Below are positions 16,833 through 24,858 of a DNA stretch of 35,163 bases, piece by piece. The DNA lies in NCBI GenBank assembly GCA_013822425.1, contig PNKL01000024.1, positions 1 through 35,163 of the forward strand, written 5' to 3'. The stretch is from Gemmatimonas sp. Lineage in GTDB: Bacteria > Gemmatimonadota > Gemmatimonadetes > Gemmatimonadales > Gemmatimonadaceae. The position numbers were made by a program, and so were the translations under genes. The notes below the pieces were generated by a model, which was not told where the DNA came from, did not search any database, and saw only the letters and a program-made list of their open reading frames with translations. Positions within the stretch are counted from its first letter, which is position 1. Every line of letters starts with the position of its first letter.

Positions 16833-16872
16833 TGGGGCCAGAGGGTGGGGTCAGAGGGGTGGGGCCAGAGGG
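16833..16872. repeat. Three tandem 13-base repeats upstream of helical-repeat gene
   Basis: Three copies of TGGGGYCAGAGGG (16833-16845, 16846-16858, 16860-16872) are arranged head to tail, starting about 22 bases behind the -10-like box of the minus-strand gene. They are G-rich on one strand. They may be an operator array, slippage product or G-quadruplex-prone tract. Confidence 0.7.
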
Positions 16873-17258
16873 TTGCGCGAACGCCTCGCTCCCGCCATAC
16901 TCAACTCCAATCGGTACTGCGCACTGCGCACGCCGGTGAATACGCCCCTCCGCCTCTGCCGCTTGTTCGCGGCATGCGACTCCGGTGCTGAGCGCCGCGA
17001 GTGACGGTGTGTCCGTTCGACCCTGCCGGGCTCCGTGACGTTCCGTGGCCTGGGATGCCTAGGCGCCTTGAGCGCCCTGTCTCGTCCGATTTCAGCAAGC
17101 GTTTTCCATTTGGCGCGCCACGGGTGCGCGCAGTCCGTGGAAGTCACGGACCCTTGTCCCAAGAGGAAGCAGTTGGAGTGCCCACTCCCAGCCAGGCCGG
17201 ACCGCGTGCTCGCGGTTCAGGTCCCTATCGTTCTCGAATCAACACCACATACTGACGC
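16873..17258 (+). promoter_or_regulatory. Long leader region before rho
   Basis: This stretch of nearly 390 bases upstream of rho contains no gene I can support. Two small hairpins are visible: GGCGC/GCGCC at 17062-17076, and a perfect 7-bp stem GTCCGTG/CACGGAC at 17133-17151 followed by CCTTGTCCC. Rho genes in other bacteria are autoregulated through a long leader, so these may be part of an attenuator, but this is inference. No clear ribosome binding site precedes the ATG at 17259. Confidence 0.35.
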
Positions 17259-18815
17259 ATGAGCGAGAATCGTCGTCCTCGCCGTCGCGGCCGCCCAGCG
17301 CGTTCGCGCGGGCAGACCGCTCCCGAGTCCACCTCGGCCGAGCCCGATCCGTACCTCGACTCCGCCGCCCCTGAGGCACCGGCGGCAACCGAGGTTCCTC
17401 CCACAGCCGAATCAGCGCCGGACGATGCCTCGGCACCGCCGGCACCGGTCATCGAGGTCGCACCGCAGGCCACGCCCATCGAGATGGGATCGGCTGACGG
17501 AAACGGCTCGGGGCGTCCCCAACCCGACGGGCGGCGCGACGGACGCGACGGACGAGAGGGTCGAGAAGGACGGGAAGGACGGTTCGGCCGGCGCGGCCGC
17601 CGGCATCGTGGTCGCAATCGCGGCGGCGAGCCGAACCAGCAGCAGGGCGGAGGGGGCGGGGGCGGGGGCGGGGCGCCACCGCAGCCAATCGTCGCCGATG
17701 GCGACACGATTGGCTGGTACGACCCGTCGCGCGACGCCGGATTCATCCGGCGACCCAACGCGAGTTACCTGGAGGACCAGGGCGACGCGTACATGCCGGC
17801 ATACCTGGCCCGGCAGTACGGACTCCGCAAGTCAGACGAAGTGCGCGCCACGACGGGGCGCGACCACCGCGGGCGTTCCACCTGCGTGGACATCCTCTCG
17901 ATCAACGGGCATGATCCGGCCGAGGCGGCACGCCGCCCCGACTTCGCGTCGCTGACGGCGAGTTACCCCGATCGGCGCCTGACACTCGAAACCGGCCGGT
18001 CGGCAAAGGTGGGACCAGAACTGACGCGGCGCTGCATTGACCTCATTGCCCCCATCGGCTACGGCCAGCGCGCGCTGATTGTCGCGCCGGCCCGCGCCGG
18101 CAAGACCATGCTCCTGCAGGCCATCACCGAGGGCGTGGCGCTCAAGCATGCCGACGCGACCCTGCTCATCCTGCTCGTGGACGAGCGCCCCGAGGAAGTG
18201 AGCGAGGCCATTTCGTGGGGCGTCGGCGAAGTCATTGCCTCCTCGTTCGACCAGCCGGCGCGCCGGCATGTCGAAGTCACGGAGATGGTACTCGAGCGGG
18301 CGCGCCGCCTGGTGGAACTGGGCAAGGACGTGGTGATCGTGCTCGACTCGCTCACGCGCATGGCGCGCGCGCACAACACGGCGGAGCGCGGCACCGGACG
18401 CACCATGTCCGGCGGCCTCGACACGTCGGCGATGGCCAAACCGAAGGCGTTCTTCGGCTCGGCACGCAACATCGCGCCGGAGCACGGCGGCGGGTCGCTG
18501 ACGATCATCGCCACCGCGCTCGTTGAGACCGGGTCGCGCATGGACGACGTGATCTTCGAGGAGTTCAAGGGCACGGGCAACTGCGAGATCAAGCTGGACC
18601 GCGGGCTCGCCGAGAAGCGCATCTTCCCCGCCTTCGACATCGCGAGCTCCGGCACGCGCCGCGAGGAGAAGCTGTACAAGCCGGGCCAGCTCGACGCGAT
18701 CTACAGCCTGCGCCGCGGCCTGCAGCAGATGCCGCCGCAGGCAGGCATGGAGTGGTTGGTCAAGCGCATCGGCAGCACGCCGGACAACGACACGCTGCTC
18801 GCCGGGCTGTTGTAG
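17259..18815 (+). CDS. rho: Transcription termination factor Rho with disordered RG-rich N-terminus
   Basis: This 518-aa hexameric RNA helicase/translocase ends transcription. Residues 1-145 are low complexity: a basic start, an acidic Pro/Ala stretch, an RDGREG-type repeat (90-125) and a run of Gly. They stand where other Rho proteins have the Rho-N (SAP-like) domain. The primary RNA-binding CSD follows (IGWYDPSRDAGFIRRP, 151-166). The ATPase core has Walker A APARAGKT (276-283), Walker B LLILLVDERPEEV (302-314), the Q-loop/R-loop region around DSLTRMARAHNTAERGTGRTMSGG and a FEEFKGTGNCEI motif. The RG-rich extension may bind RNA or promote condensation, as seen in some actinobacterial and Bacteroidota Rho. 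Confidence 0.93.
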   Translation: MSENRRPRRRGRPARSRGQTAPESTSAEPDPYLDSAAPEAPAATEVPPTAESAPDDASAPPAPVIEVAPQATPIEMGSADGNGSGRPQPDGRRDGRDGREGREGREGRFGRRGRRHRGRNRGGEPNQQQGGGGGGGGGAPPQPIVADGDTIGWYDPSRDAGFIRRPNASYLEDQGDAYMPAYLARQYGLRKSDEVRATTGRDHRGRSTCVDILSINGHDPAEAARRPDFASLTASYPDRRLTLETGRSAKVGPELTRRCIDLIAPIGYGQRALIVAPARAGKTMLLQAITEGVALKHADATLLILLVDERPEEVSEAISWGVGEVIASSFDQPARRHVEVTEMVLERARRLVELGKDVVIVLDSLTRMARAHNTAERGTGRTMSGGLDTSAMAKPKAFFGSARNIAPEHGGGSLTIIATALVETGSRMDDVIFEEFKGTGNCEIKLDRGLAEKRIFPAFDIASSGTRREEKLYKPGQLDAIYSLRRGLQQMPPQAGMEWLVKRIGSTPDNDTLLAGLL

Positions 18816-18825
18816 GTTCGGATGG

Positions 18826-18855
18826 GCGCGCGACGGCCTGGAAGCGTCGGCGCGC
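18826..18855 (+). other. GC-rich hairpin after rho
   Basis: A stem of about 10 bp (18826-18835 with 18845-18855, one bulge) lies 10 bases after the rho stop. There is no U tract, so it is not a classical intrinsic terminator; it may stabilise the 3' end. Confidence 0.35.
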
Positions 18856-18918
18856 ATCGACGGCGCGCCGCACGCGAATACCGTTCGGCGAAACCGTTCC
18901 CATTTTGTAGAGTCGAGC

Positions 18919-19560
18919 ATGTACGAATCCTACGAGAGTACTCGCTTCACCTACGATCATCGACGGGCAGCCGTTTGGCGCGAGATTGTTGGGTGGCTCG
19001 AAGCGCGATTCGGCGTCCCGGAAAGCCTGCTGGAACTTGGAGCCGGTTACTGCGACGCAAGCAACGCCAGCAGGGCGCCGGTGCGCCTGGCGGTGGACAT
19101 CCGCGCTGAGTTCGTACGACATGCGGCCCCCGGTGTCCAGACTCACGTGGGTCCGTGCACGGACCTGCAAGGCGTCGAGCCAGCCAGCGTGGGCCAGGTC
19201 CTCGCGTCCAACCTGTTCGAGCACCTCACGCGGGCTGAACTCACGCAGACCATCGCAGCTATCCGGCGCTCCCTTGTGCCTGAGGGCTTGCTCGTTGTCA
19301 TCCAGCCGAATTTCGCCCTGGTGCCCCGCTCGTACTTCGACGACCATACCCACCTGGCAGAGGGCATCTTCACGGACATGAGTATGTCAGATTTCCTGTC
19401 GAGCCAAGGAATGACGATCATCCACCGGCAGGCCCGATTCCTTCCATTCACCCTAAGGCAGCGCATGCCCGCGCATCCGTGGCTCGTGCACGCCTACCTG
19501 CGCTCTCCGTGGAAACCTCTCGCCGGCCAGATGCTCGTCGTGGCGCGTCGGGACTCATGA
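18919..19560 (+). CDS. SAM-dependent methyltransferase (class I)
   Basis: This 213-aa methyltransferase has motif I as LLELGAGYCDASN (38-50) and a motif II-like acidic turn AVDIRAE. Motif III-IV appears as GQVLASNLFEHL, and LVPEGLLVVIQPN is the post-motif strand typical of type-11/type-23 methyltransferases. It leads an apparent operon with a GT2 glycosyltransferase (next start 1 base after the stop) and a membrane glycosyltransferase, so the substrate may be a glycolipid or cell-surface sugar. TAGAGT lies 5 bases before the ATG. The acceptor is not known. Confidence 0.85.
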   Translation: MYESYESTRFTYDHRRAAVWREIVGWLEARFGVPESLLELGAGYCDASNASRAPVRLAVDIRAEFVRHAAPGVQTHVGPCTDLQGVEPASVGQVLASNLFEHLTRAELTQTIAAIRRSLVPEGLLVVIQPNFALVPRSYFDDHTHLAEGIFTDMSMSDFLSSQGMTIIHRQARFLPFTLRQRMPAHPWLVHAYLRSPWKPLAGQMLVVARRDS

Positions 19561-19561
19561 C

Positions 19562-20332
19562 GTGACTGCTCCCGAAAGCAACTGGGCAGCTATCTTCGGA
19601 GCGTCGCTGGAGCGTCCGCTCCGGATATCCGTCGTGATGCCAGCGTACAACGAGGCAGAGGGCATCGGCGACGTGGTGCGCGGGTTCTTGGCGCATCCCA
19701 TGGTCGCAGAAGTGCTCGTCGCTGACAACGGCTCAACCGACGGCACCCCGGATCTCGCGGAACGGGCGGGCGCCCGGGTCGTGCATGAAACGAATCGCGG
19801 TTACGGGTTCGCTTCTCGTCGGGCATTGCTCGAGGCGAGGGAACCGTGGGTGATCATCACGGAGTCGGACAAGACCTTCGACCCCCAAGATGTCACCAAG
19901 TTCGCCGCATATCACGGACAGTTCGACGTGGTCTTTGGCACCCGCACGTCGAAATCGCTGATCTGGAGCGGCGCGAACATGGGGTGGTTTCTCCGCTATG
20001 GGAACTGGGCGGTGGCGAAGTACCTCGAGTACCTGCACAACGGCCCGTGCCTGACCGACGTCGGCTGCACCTATCGCATGCTCAGTCGGGAGGTCATTCG
20101 CGATCTCGCGCAATTCTGGCGGGTCGGCGACAGTAGTTTCTCGCCGGAGCTGATGGTGCTCGCAATTCGACGTGGATGGCGCTGTGTCGAGATCCCGGTC
20201 AACTACGGGAGCCGCGTGGGAACCTCGAAGATTACCGGTTCGAGAGCCCGTGCGTTCAAGCTCGGCTGCCGGATGATCTGGCTGGTCCTGCGCCTCCGTT
20301 TTCGGCGAGTGCCAAAGGCGAGCGCTGCGTGA
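19562..20332 (+). CDS. Family 2 glycosyltransferase, dolichyl-phosphate mannose synthase-like
   Basis: This 256-aa GT-A fold transferase uses a nucleotide sugar and probably a polyprenyl-phosphate acceptor. Its motifs are ISVVMPAYNEAEGIGDVV (22-39), ADNGSTDGT, TNRGYG, and TESDKTFDP at the DxD position (read ESD). LTDVGCTYRML is found in DPM1-like and PpgS-like enzymes. The GTG start is 1 base after the preceding stop, and the TGA overlaps the GTG of the next gene as GTGA. The likely job is to charge a lipid-phosphate sugar donor for the following membrane glycosyltransferase. Confidence 0.85.
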   Translation: MTAPESNWAAIFGASLERPLRISVVMPAYNEAEGIGDVVRGFLAHPMVAEVLVADNGSTDGTPDLAERAGARVVHETNRGYGFASRRALLEAREPWVIITESDKTFDPQDVTKFAAYHGQFDVVFGTRTSKSLIWSGANMGWFLRYGNWAVAKYLEYLHNGPCLTDVGCTYRMLSREVIRDLAQFWRVGDSSFSPELMVLAIRRGWRCVEIPVNYGSRVGTSKITGSRARAFKLGCRMIWLVLRLRFRRVPKASAA

Positions 20333-22086
20333 AACCACCCGCGCTCACGGCGGCGGTCGCTTGGAAGCTGGCGCTTGTCTTCGTGCTGGCGGCTGCGCTC
20401 TTCGCGGGATTCCGGGCCGCGACCCGGCCACTGATCTTCGATGAAGCAGAGTTTCGGCTCGTCGCGAACGGGATCGCCCGGCACGGCATTCCCGTCGCCA
20501 TGTCCGGTGAGGACGCTTTCCTGCGCGGGCTCGCGACAGAGAACCGCCACCTGGGGCTGTGGCATCCGCCGCTCTACACCTATCTCGTCGCCACGGCGTA
20601 CGCGCTGGCCGGGCATGCGAGTGACGCCGCAACCCGCTCGGTGGGCGCATTGCTGAACGTGGCCCTCGTGCTGCTCGTGGCGTGGCTGGCGCGCCGTGCG
20701 CTGCGGTCAGGGGGCGGGACCTCCGAAGCGGCGCGTGTCGCCCCGTGGCTCGCTGCGCTGCTGCTGGCCGGTAATCCGTTCTTCGTGCAGGGGGCGCTGT
20801 TCGCCGACATCGACACGGCCGCGCTGCCGCTGCTGACGACAGCGTGGTGCGGCGTCTTCTGGCTCGCCGACCTGCGAAGCCCCCCGACCCTTCGCGCCTG
20901 GGTGGGAGTCATCGCCGTGAGCGTGCTCTCGTTCTGGGCGAAGCTGACCACGCCGCCGCTGTGTTTCATCGCGCTCGGAGCGTGGTTCGCGGCGAGCCGT
21001 GAGTGGGACGCGCTGCGTCGGCTGGTAGTGGTAGGCGTCGCCGCGACGGTGCTGTTCGCCCTCACCTGGTTGCTCTATGCGTGGGCGGCGAACGTGCCGG
21101 CGGACGTCTTCGTGCGCTACACGTTCATCAATAAGACGCATGTGTACGGTGCGCATCTGAATGTCACGCGCATGACGTTGTCCACGGCGCGCCTGATCCT
21201 GTGGCTCACGCCTGCGCTGGTCGTCCTGTCCCTGGCCAGCATACCGGTCGCATGGAGGCATCGCCGCGAACAGGGCCTCCAGCTCGCGGCGATGGCCGCA
21301 TGCCTCGCGGCGGCCATTGGCGGGGCATACAGCCTCTGGATCGGCGCGGAAGTGACGAAGTACGTCGTGCCGGTGGTCCCGCTGGTCGTCATGGCGACCA
21401 GCATCGCGTTGGCGCCAGAAGCTGCAACGTGGTCGCCGCGCACGCTGGGGGCCATCGCTGTCGCAGCCATCGCGACCGCGGTCTGGCACGGCGTGGTCGC
21501 CGGGGACCTCTTCCTCGTACCACCGACGGCAGATCGCACGCTGGCGTCACGCGACTTCATGCAGCTGCTTCTCGATCCGCGGCTTCGCACATGGGCGACG
21601 GTTCCCTTGCCCGTCGTGCTGGTGCCAATGCTCTGGCGCCTTGTCGGCCAGCAGCGGTGGCACGACGCGCTCGTGCGGGGGGCCTTTGCCGTGATACTGG
21701 GCGGAGGGATGGCCCAGCACCTGATGTCGGCATCCACGCCGTATTCCCCACTCACCTTCAGGCCGCAACCGGATCTTGCCGCTGCCGCGGACACGCTGTC
21801 CGCGCGTTGTGACGGCGCATATGCCGTGGCACAGAAGGAGATCATCGTGCGCCTGAGCCCTGCCCGGTGCATGGCGATTGCCACCGACGGCGGCCCCGGC
21901 GCGATCCTTCACGAAGACAGTCTCGCGGCGCGCATCGACACCGATCCACGGATCCGCTGGGTTCTGTCCGCACGGTCGTACCCCCTGTTCGCGCACGATG
22001 GACCGGTCAGCGGGGTCCTGGCACGCCGGTTCGCGCTGGCCGTCGAGGTCGGGGACTACGTGTTGTTGGAGCGTCGGGTGCCCTAG
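20329..22086 (+). CDS. Polytopic membrane glycosyltransferase (GT39/ArnT-PMT type)
   Basis: This 585-aa protein has about ten or more hydrophobic segments. The first loop carries LIFDEAEF, and a second loop carries LWHPPLYTYL. These are the acidic DEA and HPPL motifs of lipid-phosphate-sugar-dependent GT-C enzymes. The GTG start overlaps the stop of the GT2 gene (GTGA), so translation is coupled. The stop TAG consists of the TA target site plus the first base of IS630-type element A. Excision in silico of all neighbouring ISs still leaves TAG, so the gene is probably full length. It likely transfers the sugar made by the upstream GT2 enzyme onto a surface glycan or lipid. Confidence 0.82.
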   Translation: MKPPALTAAVAWKLALVFVLAAALFAGFRAATRPLIFDEAEFRLVANGIARHGIPVAMSGEDAFLRGLATENRHLGLWHPPLYTYLVATAYALAGHASDAATRSVGALLNVALVLLVAWLARRALRSGGGTSEAARVAPWLAALLLAGNPFFVQGALFADIDTAALPLLTTAWCGVFWLADLRSPPTLRAWVGVIAVSVLSFWAKLTTPPLCFIALGAWFAASREWDALRRLVVVGVAATVLFALTWLLYAWAANVPADVFVRYTFINKTHVYGAHLNVTRMTLSTARLILWLTPALVVLSLASIPVAWRHRREQGLQLAAMAACLAAAIGGAYSLWIGAEVTKYVVPVVPLVVMATSIALAPEAATWSPRTLGAIAVAAIATAVWHGVVAGDLFLVPPTADRTLASRDFMQLLLDPRLRTWATVPLPVVLVPMLWRLVGQQRWHDALVRGAFAVILGGGMAQHLMSASTPYSPLTFRPQPDLAAAADTLSARCDGAYAVAQKEIIVRLSPARCMAIATDGGPGAILHEDSLAARIDTDPRIRWVLSARSYPLFAHDGPVSGVLARRFALAVEVGDYVLLERRVP

Positions 22087-23174
22087 TGTCGCGTCCCGGA
22101 AACAGCTTTACATAATCTCTCGATCTTCTGGAGAATCGAATCGGCCGTCGCAGTCCACACGAAGGGATGGGCGGACGGGTTGTACCTCTTTTCGAATCGG
22201 GTAATCGCGTCGACGAGTTCCTTGACCGAACGGAAGGAGCCGCGCCGAATGGCTTTTTGGGTGACGATGTTGAACCAGATCTCGACCTGATTGAGCCATG
22301 AGGCGTACGTCGGCGTGAAGTGAATCTGGTAGCGCGGCCGGGCCGCGAGCCAGCGCTTGACCTTCGCGTGCTTGTGCGTGGCGTAGTTGTCGACGATCAG
22401 GTGGATGTCGAGGTGGGGCGGCACATTGGCGTCGAGATGATTGAGAAACTGGAGGAACTCCTGATGCCGATGTCTGGGTTTGCACTGGGTCAGCACGGTA
22501 CCGCTGGCGATGTTCAACGCGGCGAAGAGCGTGGTGGTACCATGCCGGATGTAGTTGTGCGTCACGCCTTCGACGTAGCCCAACCCCATGGGCAAGAGCG
22601 GTTGCGTGCGTTCGAGGGCTTGCGTTTGACTCTTTTCATCGACACAGAGCACCAACGCATGGGCCGGCGGCCGGAGATACAATCCGACAATGTCGCGGAC
22701 CTTCTCGACGAAGAACGGATCGGTCGAGAGCTTGAACTGCTTCTGGCGATGCGGCTGCAGGCCGAAGGCCGACCACACGCGCTGCACGGTCGATTTCGAC
22801 AGCTTCGTTTCGGTCGCCATCGTGCGGCAACTCCACTGGGTGCTGCCATCCGTGGGACGCGTCTTGAGCGTCTTGCGAATGAGGCGCGTGATGCGTTCGT
22901 CTTCGATGGTGCGCGGCCGTCCGGGACGCCGTTCATCGTACAACCCCATCAGGCCCTGCCGTCGGAAGCGCTCGCGCCACACGCCCACCGTGGGACGCGT
23001 CACGCCCAACTCATCGGCGACGGTCGTGTTCGGCACGTCGTCGGCACAGCGCAGGACAATCTGCGCCCGCCGCACGAGATCGTGCCCCAGGGTGCGCGAG
23101 TGGGCCAGCGACAGCAGTTCCACCCGCACGTCCGGACTGAGGACCAAGGGTTGCCGCGGTCGTCCACGTGCCAT
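22083..23174 (-). CDS. IS630-family transposase (element A)
   Basis: This 363-aa DDE transposase has an N-terminal winged HTH pair (TVADELGVTRPTVGVWRERF, 51-70) with a GRPR hook at 85-88. Catalytic residues are Asp179 in CVDEKSQTQALER, Asp262 in LIVDNYATHKH, and Glu298 in the conserved TPTYASWLNQVEIWF. It looks intact. The ATG at 23174 has GGGAG upstream; an in-frame upstream extension lacks family similarity. The stop codon TAG is made of the TA target duplication plus a host base, so the element itself supplies no stop. Confidence 0.9.
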   Translation of the reverse strand: MARGRPRQPLVLSPDVRVELLSLAHSRTLGHDLVRRAQIVLRCADDVPNTTVADELGVTRPTVGVWRERFRRQGLMGLYDERRPGRPRTIEDERITRLIRKTLKTRPTDGSTQWSCRTMATETKLSKSTVQRVWSAFGLQPHRQKQFKLSTDPFFVEKVRDIVGLYLRPPAHALVLCVDEKSQTQALERTQPLLPMGLGYVEGVTHNYIRHGTTTLFAALNIASGTVLTQCKPRHRHQEFLQFLNHLDANVPPHLDIHLIVDNYATHKHAKVKRWLAARPRYQIHFTPTYASWLNQVEIWFNIVTQKAIRRGSFRSVKELVDAITRFEKRYNPSAHPFVWTATADSILQKIERLCKAVSGTRH

Positions 23175-23252
23175 GATAGGCTCCCGGTCAGTGAAGACGG
23201 GAGACAAGGTACCAGGGAAAGTGTATTTAGGCAAGGTATTTCAGGGACACTA
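22084..23252 (-). mobile_element. IS630-family element A with TA duplication
   Basis: TA dinucleotides stand at 22084-22085 and 23251-23252, as expected for IS630/Tc1-type insertion. The ends both begin TAGTGTC inward. After that the terminal inverted repeats align only with a 4-base offset (GTCCCGGAAAC against GTCCCTGAAAT). The element is about 1165 bases and holds one transposase reading to its left edge. Confidence 0.8.
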
Positions 23253-23259
23253 CACTGAT

Positions 23260-23589
23260 ATGACTGGGCTGGGGTCAAGGGGTGGTGCTACGAGAGCGCA
23301 TCGGCGAGACCTCTGAGGCACGTGGCGTTGGATGATGCAGTGGCGGTGAGCGGGAGAGCGGAGGCCCCTGGGGCGGCTTCGACGATTGATCCTACTGATA
23401 TACGCCGATTACGCGGTTGCCCGCGCAGCGCGGCAAGAATTGGATTCGTCCGGAGCTGGCTCATTCTAGCTGACACGGATTCCGTCACGGTCTCGACGTA
23501 CCGTATAGTGTCCCCGAGCATGCTCCTCATCGTGCCACAGGCGGCCGTCCGGTCCTCCACGTCACAGGGGTGAAGTCGACCCGTGGTGC
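23260..23589 (-). ncRNA. Candidate IS1111-type guide RNA (bridge/seek RNA) region
   Basis: 330 noncoding bases follow the IS110-type transposase stop up to the subterminal inverted repeat. In IS1111-group elements the target-specifying RNA is encoded here. A strong hairpin (TTGCC...GGCAA, 23417-23436) and an ACGGATTCCGT palindrome at 23475-23485 are visible and could frame guide loops. A weak 90-codon frame crosses the region but has no family match. The location is established for the group; the precise RNA ends are not readable. Confidence 0.4.
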
Positions 23590-24735
23590 TTACGCGGCCG
23601 TACGGACGGGCGCCGTCGCCCGCGGCGGCAGCTCGCGCATCACGGCCCAGAGAAAGCCGACGAGTTCCCGCGCGACGGCGACGACCGCGACCTGCGGGTG
23701 TTTCCGGTACGCGAGGTGTTGATACAGTTTATGCAAGCGATGCTGCGCCTTCCACGCGTGCGCAATGATCGACGGCGGTTGGCCGGCTTGACGGCCCTTG
23801 AGGTGCGGGTTCACCTGCGGCTGGTGGCGATAGCTCCAGGCCACCTGGATCAGCACATGGCGACACTGCGCGTTGCCGGCTTTCGTGATCGACCCTTTGC
23901 GCTCGCGCTCCCCGCTCGAGTCTTCGCGCGAAACGAGCCCCACGTAGGCCATGAGCTGTGTCGGCCGTTCAAACCGTCGCCAATCCACGAGCTCGGTCGC
24001 GAGCACCATGGCGGCCTGGACCTGGATGCCGCGGAAACATTGTAACCAGCCGACCGCCGTCGCCCAGGTCGGGGAGCACGCCAGTAAGGCAATCTGCCGG
24101 TCGAGTTCGTCCCGACGGGTGAGCTTGTATTCCAAGAGCGCGAAATATTCCCGGAAGACCATCGCGTCCTCCCCGGCCAGCGGCGACTGGACCGCGGCCA
24201 ACGTCCGCAGCCAGACCAGATGCTTGGCTCCCCAGTTCTTTCCGGCGCGGTAGACGAAGCCGCGCCGCGCCAGGAACTTGAGAATGTAGTGGCGCGATTT
24301 GAGAATCTCGCGCTGGAAGGTCTCGCGGCAGCGGACGACGTCGCGCACGCGTTCCTCGGCGACAGCGGGGATGCGCACGGGCGTCAGTTCGCCGGCGCGG
24401 TAGAGCCGCGCCAGTGGCACGGCGTCGTACTTGTCATGTTTCCGCTGGACCCCCGGCTGGATGGGGATGAGCGACGGGGCGATCACGTCGCAGGCGTACC
24501 CCCACTCCCGCAGCAGGCGGTACACGACGTAGCCGGCCCCGCTGGCTTCGTAGCACGTGCGGAGGGTTCCCTGTGTGGCCACGCGATCACAGAAACGGCG
24601 GAGCTTCCCCGCGTCGTTCGGCAATCGTTCAACGCGCGTCGGCGCGGCGGCGGCCTGCGGGAGCACGGCAATGGTGATCGACTCCTTGTGCACATCCATG
24701 CCGAGGTAAATAGTATTCGGGAGCGGGGATGACAT
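23590..24735 (-). CDS. IS110-family transposase (DEDD)
   Basis: This 381-aa DEDD transposase/recombinase has an N-terminal RuvC-like domain with the four acidic residues: Asp14 in YLGMDVHKESI, Glu63 in CYEASGAGY, and Asp101 and Asp104 in RKHDKYDAVPLARL. The C-terminal Tnp-20 domain shows YVGLVSREDSSGERERKGS followed by ITKAGNAQCRHVL, containing the SSG motif with the proposed catalytic Ser. The ATG at 24735 is preceded by GGAGGACC. The protein looks complete. Such enzymes use a guide RNA from the element's own end to choose target and donor. Confidence 0.92.
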   Translation of the reverse strand: MSSPLPNTIYLGMDVHKESITIAVLPQAAAAPTRVERLPNDAGKLRRFCDRVATQGTLRTCYEASGAGYVVYRLLREWGYACDVIAPSLIPIQPGVQRKHDKYDAVPLARLYRAGELTPVRIPAVAEERVRDVVRCRETFQREILKSRHYILKFLARRGFVYRAGKNWGAKHLVWLRTLAAVQSPLAGEDAMVFREYFALLEYKLTRRDELDRQIALLACSPTWATAVGWLQCFRGIQVQAAMVLATELVDWRRFERPTQLMAYVGLVSREDSSGERERKGSITKAGNAQCRHVLIQVAWSYRHQPQVNPHLKGRQAGQPPSIIAHAWKAQHRLHKLYQHLAYRKHPQVAVVAVARELVGFLWAVMRELPPRATAPVRTAA

Positions 24736-24858
24736 GGGTTGGTCCTCCACGAAGAGAGTGCGACAGTCCGACACGTCGCATGTGGCGCTGGTGACTCCGG
24801 TGAACACGGGGGAACTAATCCACGTGAACTCGGAGGGCCAGCCCAGTCATAACTCTTC

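Larger units (their letters stand above)
23253..24858 (-). mobile_element. IS110-family element, IS1111-like, with 13-bp subterminal inverted repeats
   Basis: ATGACTGGGCTGG at 23260-23272 is repeated as its exact reverse complement at 24838-24850. The copies lie 7-8 bases inside the TA ends of the neighbouring IS630 elements, so the whole segment between them is probably one IS of about 1.6 kb. Subterminal inverted repeats and a long noncoding stretch after the transposase are hallmarks of the IS1111 subgroup of IS110. The exact ends need an empty site. Confidence 0.75.

Noticed and set aside
23288-23560. 90-codon minus-strand frame in the IS1111 tail
   Set aside because: GTG start without ribosome binding site, no recognisable family, and it lies where the guide RNA is expected.
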